Made by a program: the position numbers and the translations under genes. Shown piece by piece: positions 1 to 6,776 of a stretch of DNA of 11,139 nucleotides; the first letter of the stretch is position 1, and each line of letters starts with the position of its first letter. Below the pieces are notes generated by a model. That model was not told the DNA's origin. It saw only the letters and a program-made list of their open reading frames with translations, and made no database searches. Origin of the DNA: Actinomycetes bacterium (GTDB taxonomy: Bacteria > Actinomycetota > Coriobacteriia > Coriobacteriales > Eggerthellaceae); contig JAEYEL010000148.1 in assembly GCA_023403475.1 (NCBI GenBank), forward strand, positions 1 through 11,139, given 5' to 3'.

Positions 1-1031
1 ACTTCCGCCACCACTCCCTGTTCGATAAGGCGCGCCTTGTACTGCGAGGCGTAGTTGCTCTTCTTGCCCATGCGCCGGGCGATGTCCGCCAGAGCGCTCG
101 ACCCCTCATCGGGAAGCATGGCGGCAAGAAAACGCACATCGCCCCTCGAAAGCTCCTTGAACGTAGTGTCGAATATCTTGCGGCGCATATCGTGGCGAGC
201 ATAATCGGCGCCAGCTTCGACGTCGTCGTAGGTCAGAACATCCCCTTCGGGGTGCTGGCTCCAAGCGCGATATCCCAGCAACTGCATCATGTAAGGAAAG
301 CCGCCAACGAGCTCGACGGCGCGGGCGAGGGCCTCCGGCTCAATAGCGCGGCCGCCCTCTTCAATAGTACTTTTCAAAGCCTGCCTCACGGCGAAATCAT
401 CCACCGTGCCAATCTCGTGAAAGTTCGAACGACGCAGGAATGACACCGACTTGTCCTGCAAAAGCGCGCTCACGTGAGATGGCAGGCCCGCCATGAGCAG
501 CGCGACCTTTCGTCCTTCGCGAACGAAATGCTGATAGGCCGCAGCCATTTGGACCATCTCGTCCACATCTGCCCGCACTTCGTCAACGGTAATGAGAAGC
601 CCCGTTTCGAAGCGAGCAAGCTCATCGAGAAGGTCGCTCATGCGAATGCGCCAGGTCGGACTTGCGGGAGTCTCCTTGTTGTCGAATTCCGCCTCGACGA
701 ATTCCGCAAGTCTCACACCTTTAACGCGCGTTCGTCGCCCTTGGTCGACAAATTCCGACGCGGCTCGCTGCGTCTGCTGGATAATCTCCTCCAACATTCC
801 CGGAAGCGCTGTAACACTCACCGAAATCCAGCCATGAGAAAGGCATTCCCGCGCAAGGTAGGTGAGCAGAGCCGTCTTGCCCGTGCCACGTGCACCGGCA
901 AACAACGTTACCAAGTTGGGATCGCCTATCCCATTGTCAAAAGCCCGGGCTATCTCTTGAATGATTTCCTCACGCCCCGCCATAACGGGCGGCACGCTAC
1001 CAAAAGTAGGCGTAAAGGGATTCGGTGTCAT
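1..1031 (-). CDS. AAA-family ATPase with C-terminal winged helix, partial (runs off left edge)
   Basis: Reading the minus strand from ATG at 1031 gives 343 codons with no stop before base 1, so the C-terminus lies outside the window. The P-loop is GARGTGKT at residues 46-53. A Walker B strand, LLITVDE, ends at about residue 151. A helical lid region follows (GGFPYMMQ near 243-250), then a winged-helix-like segment (about 309-341, SSALADIARRMGKK onward). This order is that of the Orc1/Cdc6-like and archaeal-ATPase group of P-loop NTPases usually annotated only as 'ATP-binding protein'. The start is supported by GGAGG at 1041-1037, five bases upstream. The gene is divergent from aroC and has no visible functional link to it. 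Its cellular role is not known: ATP binding is well supported, and DNA binding is inferred from the winged helix. A 9-bp repeat array lies directly upstream of the ribosome binding site. Confidence 0.85.
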   Translation of the reverse strand, partial: MTPNPFTPTFGSVPPVMAGREEIIQEIARAFDNGIGDPNLVTLFAGARGTGKTALLTYLARECLSHGWISVSVTALPGMLEEIIQQTQRAASEFVDQGRRTRVKGVRLAEFVEAEFDNKETPASPTWRIRMSDLLDELARFETGLLITVDEVRADVDEMVQMAAAYQHFVREGRKVALLMAGLPSHVSALLQDKSVSFLRRSNFHEIGTVDDFAVRQALKSTIEEGGRAIEPEALARAVELVGGFPYMMQLLGYRAWSQHPEGDVLTYDDVEAGADYARHDMRRKIFDTTFKELSRGDVRFLAAMLPDEGSSALADIARRMGKKSNYASQYKARLIEQGVVAE

Positions 1032-1042
1032 AGCGTCCTCCG

Positions 1043-1096
1043 TTTGCAATTTTTGCATCTTTTGCAATTTTTGCATCTTTTGCAATTTTTGCAAGA
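1043..1096. repeat. Tandem array, 18-bp unit x3 (9-bp TTTGCA period x6)
   Basis: The unit TTTGCAATTTTTGCATCT occurs at 1043-1060 and 1061-1078 without change, and at 1079-1096 with the last three bases altered. Each unit is two related 9-mers, so TTTGCA recurs every 9 bp at 1043, 1052, 1061, 1070, 1079 and 1088. A degenerate TTTGCC follows at 1097. The array is AT-rich in a GC-rich neighbourhood and ends two bases before the GGAGG of the minus-strand ATPase gene, so it lies in that gene's leader. Slippage here could change the leader length in 9- or 18-bp steps. Read on the minus strand it encodes a repeating Lys-x-Cys pattern. Confidence 0.9.
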
Positions 1097-1343
1097 TTTG
1101 CCGACAGAGATCAACCTAAAACGCATAAGGACAAACGCGAAGGAGAGCCACCTTGCAACAAGCGGCGGCTCGCACTTCGCTTTGTTCAGCATGAGAATTA
1201 CACCTCGCGCCTGTTCGCGCCTGTTTTCCGCTTTTGGCATGCTTGCGCTTTCGCGTGCCTTCATGTGGTATACAATGAGGCGGAAGGCAAGGTGTTCGCT
1301 AGAAACTGGCCTATGCCAGGGCTATGCGCGAGAGCGGGGTAGC
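1097..1343. other. Divergent intergenic region between the ATPase gene and aroC
   Basis: Together with the repeat array this is about 300 bp without a well supported gene. On the plus strand it is open in the aroC frame, but that extension has no similarity to chorismate synthase. It holds a possible extended -10 site for aroC at 1266-1274. On the minus strand there is a doubtful 54-codon reading frame starting at 1192. I saw no tRNA, riboswitch or terminator here. Confidence 0.5.
1266..1274 (+). promoter_or_regulatory. Possible extended -10 promoter for the aro cluster
   Basis: TGGTATACA fits an extended -10 element (TG-N-TATAAT, with five of six hexamer bases matching). No good -35 hexamer is found 16-18 bp upstream; TTGCGC at 1243-1248 is 20 bp away. 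It would give a leader of roughly 60 bases before the aroC start. The assignment is by eye and tentative. Confidence 0.3.
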
Positions 1344-2516
1344 ATGCACTACGTTACAGCAGGTGAAAGTCACGGGCCGCAGCTGACGGCCATCGTTTTG
1401 GGCGTGCCCGCCGGGCTTGGGATTTCAATCGACCATATTAACTGCGACTTGGCGCGGCGGCAGTCGGGCTACGGGCGTGGCGAACGTCAGAACATAGAGC
1501 GCGACGAAGCTGAGATCACGAGCGGCGTGCGCTTCGGGCATACGATAGGCTCGCCGGTGGCGCTCACGATTCGCAACCGCGATTGGGAGACGTGGGCTTC
1601 GCGCATGGCGGCTTTCGGGGATGCCCCGGCTGACCTGACGCGCGAGGTGACGCCGCGCCCCGGGCATGCCGACTTAACGGGGGCGTTGCGTACGAACGCC
1701 GACGATTGCCGCGACGTTCTCGAGCGCGCGAGCGCACGCGAAACGGCGGCGCGGACGGCAGCCGCCGGCATTGCGCGCGAGTTTCTGGCCGACGTGGGCG
1801 TGGAAGTGTTCTCGTACGTGGTCTCTCTTGGCGACATTGCGCTTTCCGAAGACGACCCTCTGTGCGCGGCGCCCGATTACAAGCCACTCGACATCGAGAT
1901 GAGCGAGGTACGCTGCCCCGATACCGCAACCACACAGGCCATGAAGGCGGCAGTTGACGCTGCGCGCGAAAAAGGAGAAAGCCTTGGCGGAACCTTCCGC
2001 GTGGTAGCCACGGGGCTTCTTCCCGGCCTTGGCGGTTATGCACAGGCCGACACGCGCCTCACCTCGCGCATCGGCGCCGCGCTGTTCTCAATTCCCGCCG
2101 TCAAGGGAGTGGAGTTCGGGTTGGGGTTCGAAGCCGCCCGTCGCACGGGGTCGCACGTGCACGACCCCATTGTGGCCGACGGCCAGACGGGTTTTACCCG
2201 TGCGAGCAACAACGCCGGCGGCTTGGAAGGCGGCATGACCAACGGCATGCCGCTTATCGTGACGGCGGCCATGAAGCCCATCCCCACGCTTATGAAGCCG
2301 CTTGACTCGGTTAATTTGGACACGCTCGAACCCGCACAGGCATCATGCGAGCGATCCGACGTGTGCGCCGTGCCGACGTGCGCGGTGGTGGCGGAAGGCG
2401 AGGTGGCCTTTGTGCTGGCCAACGCCTATATGGAAGCGTTCGGCTGCACGAACATGACCGACATCAAAGCCGCCATGCGCGCCTACAAGCAGCGTTTGCG
2501 CACGATGACCAGGTAA
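1344..2516 (+). CDS. aroC: Chorismate synthase
   Basis: This 390-residue enzyme converts 5-enolpyruvylshikimate 3-phosphate to chorismate using reduced FMN, the last step of the common aromatic pathway in the cytoplasm. The family signatures are present in order: GESHGPQ at 7-13 with conserved His10, RRQSGYGRG at 38-46, RPGHADL at 105-111 with His108, RASARETAARTA at 128-139, and RASNNAGGLEGGMTNG at 286-301. The length is normal for the family. The frame is open far upstream (to 474), but similarity begins at the ATG at 1344, just as family members begin. The ribosome site is weak (GGGG at 1336-1339), so the start rests mainly on homology. It is the first gene of the cluster, and its TAA lies within the ribosome-binding stretch of aroK, 12 bp before that start. 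Confidence 0.97.
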   Translation: MHYVTAGESHGPQLTAIVLGVPAGLGISIDHINCDLARRQSGYGRGERQNIERDEAEITSGVRFGHTIGSPVALTIRNRDWETWASRMAAFGDAPADLTREVTPRPGHADLTGALRTNADDCRDVLERASARETAARTAAAGIAREFLADVGVEVFSYVVSLGDIALSEDDPLCAAPDYKPLDIEMSEVRCPDTATTQAMKAAVDAAREKGESLGGTFRVVATGLLPGLGGYAQADTRLTSRIGAALFSIPAVKGVEFGLGFEAARRTGSHVHDPIVADGQTGFTRASNNAGGLEGGMTNGMPLIVTAAMKPIPTLMKPLDSVNLDTLEPAQASCERSDVCAVPTCAVVAEGEVAFVLANAYMEAFGCTNMTDIKAAMRAYKQRLRTMTR

Positions 2517-2528
2517 GGGGCACGATTC

Positions 2529-3071
2529 GTGGAAGTCTACGAGCTTTCGCGCCCGGTGTTCTTCGTCGGGTTCATGGGTGCGGGAAAAACGAGCGTGGCA
2601 CGCAAGCTGGCGCGTATGTGCGGGCTTGCATCGGTGGATACGGATGCCTACCTGGAGCGGCGCGAGGGCAAGAAGGTGGGCGACATCTTCGCTTGTGCGG
2701 GCGAAGAAGGGTTTCGCATCATCGAGACCGACGTACTGCGCGAACTGGCGAAAAAAGATCCGCTGCTCATATCGTGCGGAGGCGGCATAGTGACGCGGGA
2801 AGAAAACCGAGCCGTTCTTGGTCAGAGCGGTTTCGTGATTCATTTGAAGACTTCGGCTGACGAGGCTGCCCGCCGTATCAGCGATATCTCGTCGCGTCCG
2901 CTGTTCCGAAACCTTGACGAGGCGCGCGAAAGATGCGCCGAGCGCGACCCTTTGTACAACGAGGTGGCCGACGCGACCGTAGATACGCGCGGCAGGGGCG
3001 TGTCGGCCATTGCGCGGGAAGTGCGAAACGTCCTTATGAAGGAAGGTGTGCTATGCCTGCGACCAAAGTGA
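2529..3071 (+). CDS. aroK: Shikimate kinase
   Basis: A 180-residue cytoplasmic kinase that phosphorylates shikimate at the 3-hydroxyl with ATP. The Walker A is GFMGAGKT at residues 14-21. The shikimate-binding DxD is Asp37/Asp39, with Arg63 in EGFR and the glycine motif CGGGIV at 83-88. The lid arginine is in SSRPLF (Arg123), and RDPLY at 139-143 is the conserved nucleotide-side motif. The start is GTG at 2529, supported by GGGG at 2517-2520 eight bases upstream; no better start fits the family N-terminus. The 3' end overlaps aroB by 19 bp, indicating a single transcript and probable translational coupling. Confidence 0.96.
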   Translation: MEVYELSRPVFFVGFMGAGKTSVARKLARMCGLASVDTDAYLERREGKKVGDIFACAGEEGFRIIETDVLRELAKKDPLLISCGGGIVTREENRAVLGQSGFVIHLKTSADEAARRISDISSRPLFRNLDEARERCAERDPLYNEVADATVDTRGRGVSAIAREVRNVLMKEGVLCLRPK

Positions 3072-4165
3072 TTGTGAACCTGCCTGACGAGGCGCCTTAC
3101 GACGTGCGCATAGGCCCAGGCGTTCTTGGCGGCCTAGGCGCTCACATGCGCCGGGCCCCCGCCGTTTCTGCCGTCGAGCGCATTTGCGTGATTGCCGACG
3201 CGAATGTGGCCCCCCTGTATCTGGATGCGGCTAAAGGCTCGCTTGCCGAAGAAGGCTATCGTGTAAGCGACATCGTGGTGCCTGCGGGCGAGGAATCGAA
3301 GTCGCTTGCGGTGGCAGGCGAGGTGTGGGAGGCCATGGCATCTTTGGCGTTGGGGCGCGACTGCGCGGTCGTGGCGCTCGGCGGCGGCGTGGTGGGCGAT
3401 TTGGCCGGGTTCGTTGCCTCTGCCTATATGCGCGGCGTTGGCGTGGTGCAGGTGCCTACAACGCTGCTCGCGATGGTTGATTCCTCTGTGGGGGGCAAGA
3501 CCGCCGTCAATTTGGAGGCGGGGAAGAATTTGGTGGGTGCGTTCAAGCAACCGGCCTACGTGTGCGCCGACACATCGACGCTCGAAACGCTGCCCGCTCG
3601 CGAATGGGCGTGCGGCTGTGCCGAAATCGCGAAATCGGCCGTGATAGACTCCGACGACTTCTTCTTCTGGCTTACCGATGCGGCGTCTTCGCTCGCGGCG
3701 CGCGATGCGGAGGCTGCGGCGGAGGCCATTGCCCGCGCGGTGGTGTTCAAGGCCGATGTGGTGGCGGTGGACAAGACCGAAAGCCGCGGCGTGCGCGAAT
3801 GCCTGAACTACGGGCACACGCTGGGGCATGCGGTGGAGGCGCTTGCCGGCTACGGAACGTTTTCCCACGGCGAAGCTGTGGCCGAGGGAATGCGGTTCGC
3901 AGCCCGTTTGGGCGAAGCTCTCGTGGGAACGTCGCACGAACTTGCAACCGCGCAAGACGAGCTCTTATGCGAGCTGGGTCTTCCTGCGCTCGCTTGGTCG
4001 GCCGATGCGGCGGACATGCTTGACGCCATGAAGCGCGACAAGAAGGCGCGCGGTGGCACGGTGCGCTTCGTACTTCCTCGCGACGTGGGCGATTGGGAGC
4101 TTGCAGACGTGGAAGACGCCGTAATCTTAGAGCACTTGGAAGCTTGGGTGCGTTCGAAAGCATGA
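3053..4165 (+). CDS. aroB: 3-dehydroquinate synthase
   Basis: A 370-residue NAD- and metal-dependent enzyme making 3-dehydroquinate from DAHP, the second shikimate-pathway step. The dinucleotide-binding motif is ALGGGVVGDLAGF at 108-120. PTTLLAMVDSSVGGKTAVN at 135-153 is the substrate and phosphate region. The expected metal ligands are Glu191 (CAEIAK), His255 (NYGHTLGHA) and His272 (FSHGEAV). The late KRDKKARGG motif is at 327-335. The ATG at 3053, inside the end of aroK, is chosen because the family N-terminus starts there and GGAAGG lies upstream; a 40-codon upstream extension of the frame is antisense-like and not homologous. The segment normally read as AEVIKYG is AEIAKSA here, a mild variation. 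The last codons and the TGA fall in the first unit of a 17-bp repeat array. Confidence 0.97.
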   Translation: MPATKVIVNLPDEAPYDVRIGPGVLGGLGAHMRRAPAVSAVERICVIADANVAPLYLDAAKGSLAEEGYRVSDIVVPAGEESKSLAVAGEVWEAMASLALGRDCAVVALGGGVVGDLAGFVASAYMRGVGVVQVPTTLLAMVDSSVGGKTAVNLEAGKNLVGAFKQPAYVCADTSTLETLPAREWACGCAEIAKSAVIDSDDFFFWLTDAASSLAARDAEAAAEAIARAVVFKADVVAVDKTESRGVRECLNYGHTLGHAVEALAGYGTFSHGEAVAEGMRFAARLGEALVGTSHELATAQDELLCELGLPALAWSADAADMLDAMKRDKKARGGTVRFVLPRDVGDWELADVEDAVILEHLEAWVRSKA

Positions 4166-4255
4166 CTTTTTCGAAAGAGTGAATTTTCCGAGAAGCGAGT
4201 TTCCCGAAAGGGTGGGTTTTTCGAAAGGATGGGTTTTCCGAAAGGCGCCGATATG
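4155..4255. repeat. Degenerate 17-bp tandem repeat, six units, spanning the aroB-aroQ junction
   Basis: CGAAAG (CGAGAAG in unit 3) recurs at 4155, 4172, 4189, 4205, 4222 and 4239, a spacing of 17, 17, 16, 17 and 17 bp. The consensus is about CGAAAGGRTGGGTTTTY. The first unit contains the aroB TGA, and the last carries the GAAAGG ribosome site and ATG of aroQ. The array fills the whole 87-bp gap between the two genes. Units 1, 2, 4 and 5 each carry ATG or GTG at the same point, so copy-number change would alter spacing and could create alternative starts. Confidence 0.85.
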
Positions 4256-5893
4256 AAGATACTGCTTATGAACGGGCCGAACCTGAACATGCTGGGCGTG
4301 CGTGAGCCGGAAGTGTACGGGCACGAGACCTTGGCCGACATCGAGGCCGAAGTGGCTGCGTACGGCAATGCGCACGGGGTTCGCGTCGATTGTTTCCAGA
4401 GCAACTGCGAAGGGACGCTCATCGACAAGCTGCACGAGGCGCATCTGGCTTACGACGGCGTGGTGTACAACCCCGGTGCGCACACGCATTACTCCTATGC
4501 GCTGCGCGACGCGGTGGCCGCCATAAGCACGCCGGTGGTAGAGGTGCATCTTTCGAACATTAACGCGCGCGAGCCGTTCCGCGCGATGAGCGTAATAGCG
4601 CCTGTGTGCATTGCACAGATTGCCGGCAAGGGCAAGGATGGCTACAAGGAAGCTATCGACGTGCTTGTTTCTTGGCGACAGGAACAGGGGGAAGGCGTTG
4701 TGCGCATGGGGGGCGCCGCAGGCGGGGAAGATCTCGCGTGCGGGGAAGGCGCTGCGTGCGGGGAAGGTTCCGCGCACGCATGGTACGCGAGTAGCGCTTT
4801 TCGCACGAACCGTTTGCGTTCGTGGTGCGCCGAAAACGGCGCCGACGCGTTCCTCGTGCGCGACACCTCGAACATTCGCTGGCTTACGGCCTTCGACGAC
4901 GTGTTCGACGCCGAACGCGCCCATGCGCTGCTGGTTACGCCCGAGCGCGCCGTGCTGCACACCGATTCGCGCTATCTGGACGCATGCGAACGCGCGGCGG
5001 CGGGCACAGGCATCGAAGTTGATGCCGAGCGCATGACGCATGCGGCCTTCGTTGCGGCGCAGACGGGAAGAGGCGCGAACGGTGGTGCGACAGAAAACTT
5101 CTCGCTTGCCATCGAAAACAGCATCGCCTTGGCCGAATACCGTCGTTTGCAAAAGGCGCTGGACGCGAGCCTGGTTGAGACTGCCGATGTGGTGGTGGGC
5201 TTGCGGGCGGTGAAGGATGCGGGCGAGATAGCGCGGCTGCGTGCGGCGCAGGCTGTAACCGATGCTGCGTTTTCCCACATCATAAGCTTCATGCGCCCTG
5301 GCATGACGGAGCGCGAAGTGCAGATAGAACTAGAGGATTTCATAGTGCGCCACGGTGCGGAAGGTTTGGCGTTTCCCTCCATCGTCGCTGCGGGAGCAAA
5401 CGGGGCATCTCCTCATGCCGTTCCCGGCTCAACCGTTCTCGAAGCAGGTCAGTGCGTCGTGCTCGACTTCGGGGCGCGGGCGCACGGCTACTGCTCGGAC
5501 ATGACGCGCACGGTGTTTCTGGGCGAGCCGAGCGCGCGCATGCGCGAAGCCTACGAGGTGCTGCGCCGCGCCAACGAAAAGGTCGAGGCGGCCATACGTC
5601 CCGGTGCGACGGGCAAGCAGATGCACGAGCTTGCCGAGCGCATTCTCGAGGAAGGCGGCTTCGGCGGGCGCATGGGCCACAGCTTGGGGCATGGCGTAGG
5701 CATCGACATCCACGAGCTGCCGAACCTTTCCGTGCGCAATCCAAGCCCGCTTGCGCCCGGCAACGTGGTCACAGTCGAGCCCGGCATCTACCTTCCCGGC
5801 GAGTTCGGCATGCGCTTGGAGGATTTCGGCGTAGTGACCGAAACGGGTTACGATGTGTTCACCCAATCGTCCCACGACATGGTGGTGCTGTAG
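4253..5893 (+). CDS. Fusion of type II 3-dehydroquinate dehydratase and M24 Xaa-Pro aminopeptidase
   Basis: One uninterrupted frame of 546 residues carries two normally separate enzymes. Residues 1 to about 145 are a complete type II dehydroquinase (AroQ): NGPNLNMLG at 7-15, catalytic Tyr22, NPGAHTHYS at 73-81 (Asn73, His79), VEVHLSNI with His99, then Arg106 and Arg110. It dehydrates 3-dehydroquinate to 3-dehydroshikimate. Residues about 184-546 are an M24 aminopeptidase (PepP-like), with an N-terminal creatinase-type domain and a pita-bread domain. The metal ligands are Asp405, Asp416, His480, Glu509 and Glu523, and SPHA (His388) is also present; it would release N-terminal residues preceding proline. 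The linker (about 146-183) contains three 18-bp repeats. The ATG at 4253 is preferred to the in-frame ATG at 4229 because GAAAGG is correctly spaced from it. A GTG or ATG at 4700/4706 after GGGGGAAGG could start a separate PepP. Both domains look intact. Confidence 0.92.
   Translation: MKILLMNGPNLNMLGVREPEVYGHETLADIEAEVAAYGNAHGVRVDCFQSNCEGTLIDKLHEAHLAYDGVVYNPGAHTHYSYALRDAVAAISTPVVEVHLSNINAREPFRAMSVIAPVCIAQIAGKGKDGYKEAIDVLVSWRQEQGEGVVRMGGAAGGEDLACGEGAACGEGSAHAWYASSAFRTNRLRSWCAENGADAFLVRDTSNIRWLTAFDDVFDAERAHALLVTPERAVLHTDSRYLDACERAAAGTGIEVDAERMTHAAFVAAQTGRGANGGATENFSLAIENSIALAEYRRLQKALDASLVETADVVVGLRAVKDAGEIARLRAAQAVTDAAFSHIISFMRPGMTEREVQIELEDFIVRHGAEGLAFPSIVAAGANGASPHAVPGSTVLEAGQCVVLDFGARAHGYCSDMTRTVFLGEPSARMREAYEVLRRANEKVEAAIRPGATGKQMHELAERILEEGGFGGRMGHSLGHGVGIDIHELPNLSVRNPSPLAPGNVVTVEPGIYLPGEFGMRLEDFGVVTETGYDVFTQSSHDMVVL
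4718..4771 (+). repeat. In-frame 18-bp tandem repeat x3 in the AroQ-PepP linker
   Basis: Units occur at 4718-4735, 4736-4753 and 4754-4771; the second and third share GCGTGCGGGGAAGG and the first differs by two bases in that stretch. They encode six-residue units of the form Ala-x-Gly-Glu-x-x (residues 156-173). The period is a multiple of three, so copy-number change would preserve the fusion frame. Each unit contains GGGGAAG, a ribosome-site-like purine run. Confidence 0.85.
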
Positions 5894-5947
5894 GAGAAAA
5901 ATGCGCGGATATTTTTACGTTATGCACACGGCGCGAGCATGCGCGAG

Positions 5948-5953
5948 TATACT
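5948..5953 (+). promoter_or_regulatory. Possible -10 element upstream of efp
   Basis: TATACT matches the -10 consensus at five of six positions and lies 110 bp before the efp start, in the 170-bp gap after pepP. No convincing -35 hexamer is seen 16-18 bp upstream. The gap is wide compared with the rest of the cluster, so efp may have its own promoter. Confidence 0.25.
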
Positions 5954-6063
5954 GTACCAGTTTGGAGCAAACGACGCGAGACGACATGTAAGCGAGGGCG
6001 GAACACGCTTCGCGCGGAAGGAAGAATCTTGCGGCGTGAGGATGTGAAAGGAACAGCAAGGCA

Positions 6064-6624
6064 ATGGCAATCTCTACGGCAGATTTCAGAAACGGCATGT
6101 GCATCGAGTACAACGGCAAGCTCTGCACCATCGTCGAGTTTCAGCATGTGAAGCCCGGCAAGGGCGGTGCGTTCGTGCGCACGAAGCTCAAGGACATCAA
6201 AACCGGGCGCGTGGGCGACTACACCTTCAACGCCGGCACGAAGTTCGATTCCGTGCGTCTTGAGACGAAGAAGATGCAGTACCTCTACAACGACGGCGCC
6301 GATTTCAACTTCATGGACAACGACACCTACGAGCAAATGGCCATCTCCGCCGAGGCCGTGGGCGAGGCCGCGAAGTGGCTCAAGGAAAACGACGAGGCCA
6401 GCTTGCTTTACGCAGGCGACGAGCTTATCAGCATCGAGCCGCAGATGTTCGTGGAACTTGAGGTAACGGCCACCGAACCCGGTTTCAAGGGCGACACCGC
6501 CACCAATACCACCAAGCCCGCCACGCTTGAAACCGGCACCACCATTCAAGTGCCCACCTTCGTGGAAATCGGCGACGTTTTACAAATAGATACCCGTGAC
6601 GGCCGCTTCATAAAGCGCGTCTAA
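6064..6624 (+). CDS. efp: Elongation factor P
   Basis: A 186-residue translation factor that binds between the P and E sites of stalled ribosomes and speeds peptide-bond formation at consecutive prolines. The N-terminal KOW-like domain carries the tip loop KPGKGGAF at 30-37, with Lys33 at the position modified in many bacteria. Two OB domains follow, ending in the conserved GDVLQIDTRDGRFIKRV tail. Length and ends match the family. The tip is a simple lysine, and no epmA/epmB or earP-type modification gene is in this window, so the modification state cannot be told. A purine-rich stretch (GAAAGGA, then AAGG) precedes the ATG, although spacing is not ideal for either. Placement after pepP is common in Gram-positive bacteria. 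A hairpin follows three bases after the TAA. Confidence 0.97.
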   Translation: MAISTADFRNGMCIEYNGKLCTIVEFQHVKPGKGGAFVRTKLKDIKTGRVGDYTFNAGTKFDSVRLETKKMQYLYNDGADFNFMDNDTYEQMAISAEAVGEAAKWLKENDEASLLYAGDELISIEPQMFVELEVTATEPGFKGDTATNTTKPATLETGTTIQVPTFVEIGDVLQIDTRDGRFIKRV

Positions 6625-6626
6625 GG

Positions 6627-6654
6627 GTTTTGCCGTTCTGCCGAACGGCAAAAC
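6627..6654 (+). terminator. Hairpin after efp, probable terminator
   Basis: GTTTTGCCGTTC pairs perfectly with GAACGGCAAAAC around the tetraloop TGCC, a 12-bp stem starting three bases after the efp stop. The T-run is inside the stem rather than after it, so efficiency is uncertain. The symmetry would let it act on either strand. Confidence 0.7.
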
Positions 6655-6732
6655 GAACTCGACGCTTTGAAGCCCCTTCCCCCTCGACCTGCTAGCAGCG
6701 CCAGATGCGACAACGGCCAACTTGCAGGTAAG

Positions 6733-6776
6733 GCGCTAACGCCAAGTTGCGAGCAGGACGCAAGTTGGCGTTGCGC
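6733..6776. terminator. Long imperfect hairpin between efp and the DUF4143 remnant
   Basis: AACGCCAAGTTGCG (6738-6751) pairs with CGCAAGTTGGCGTT (6759-6772) with one central mismatch and a 7-base loop. GCGC at 6733-6736 and 6773-6776 extends the stem past a one-base bulge. It ends next to the stop codon of the minus-strand remnant (6777-6779), so it most likely terminated that gene. A further copy of one arm (GCCAACTTGC, 6716-6725) could pair instead with 6760-6769. Confidence 0.6.

Noticed and set aside
474..1343. Long upstream extension of the aroC reading frame
   Set aside because: It is antisense to the ATPase gene and the repeat array, has no chorismate synthase similarity, and family members start at the ATG at 1344.
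2933..3052. 40-codon upstream extension of aroB
   Set aside because: It lies wholly within aroK in another frame, and the family N-terminus fits the ATG at 3053 with its own ribosome site.
4127..5278. 383-codon open frame opposite the aroQ-pepP fusion
   Set aside because: A high-GC antisense shadow; the plus strand encodes two recognisable enzymes over the same bases.
5939..6151. Plus-strand frame overlapping the efp start
   Set aside because: It overlaps the conserved efp coding start out of frame, and its sequence is Arg/Ser-rich as expected from a shadow.
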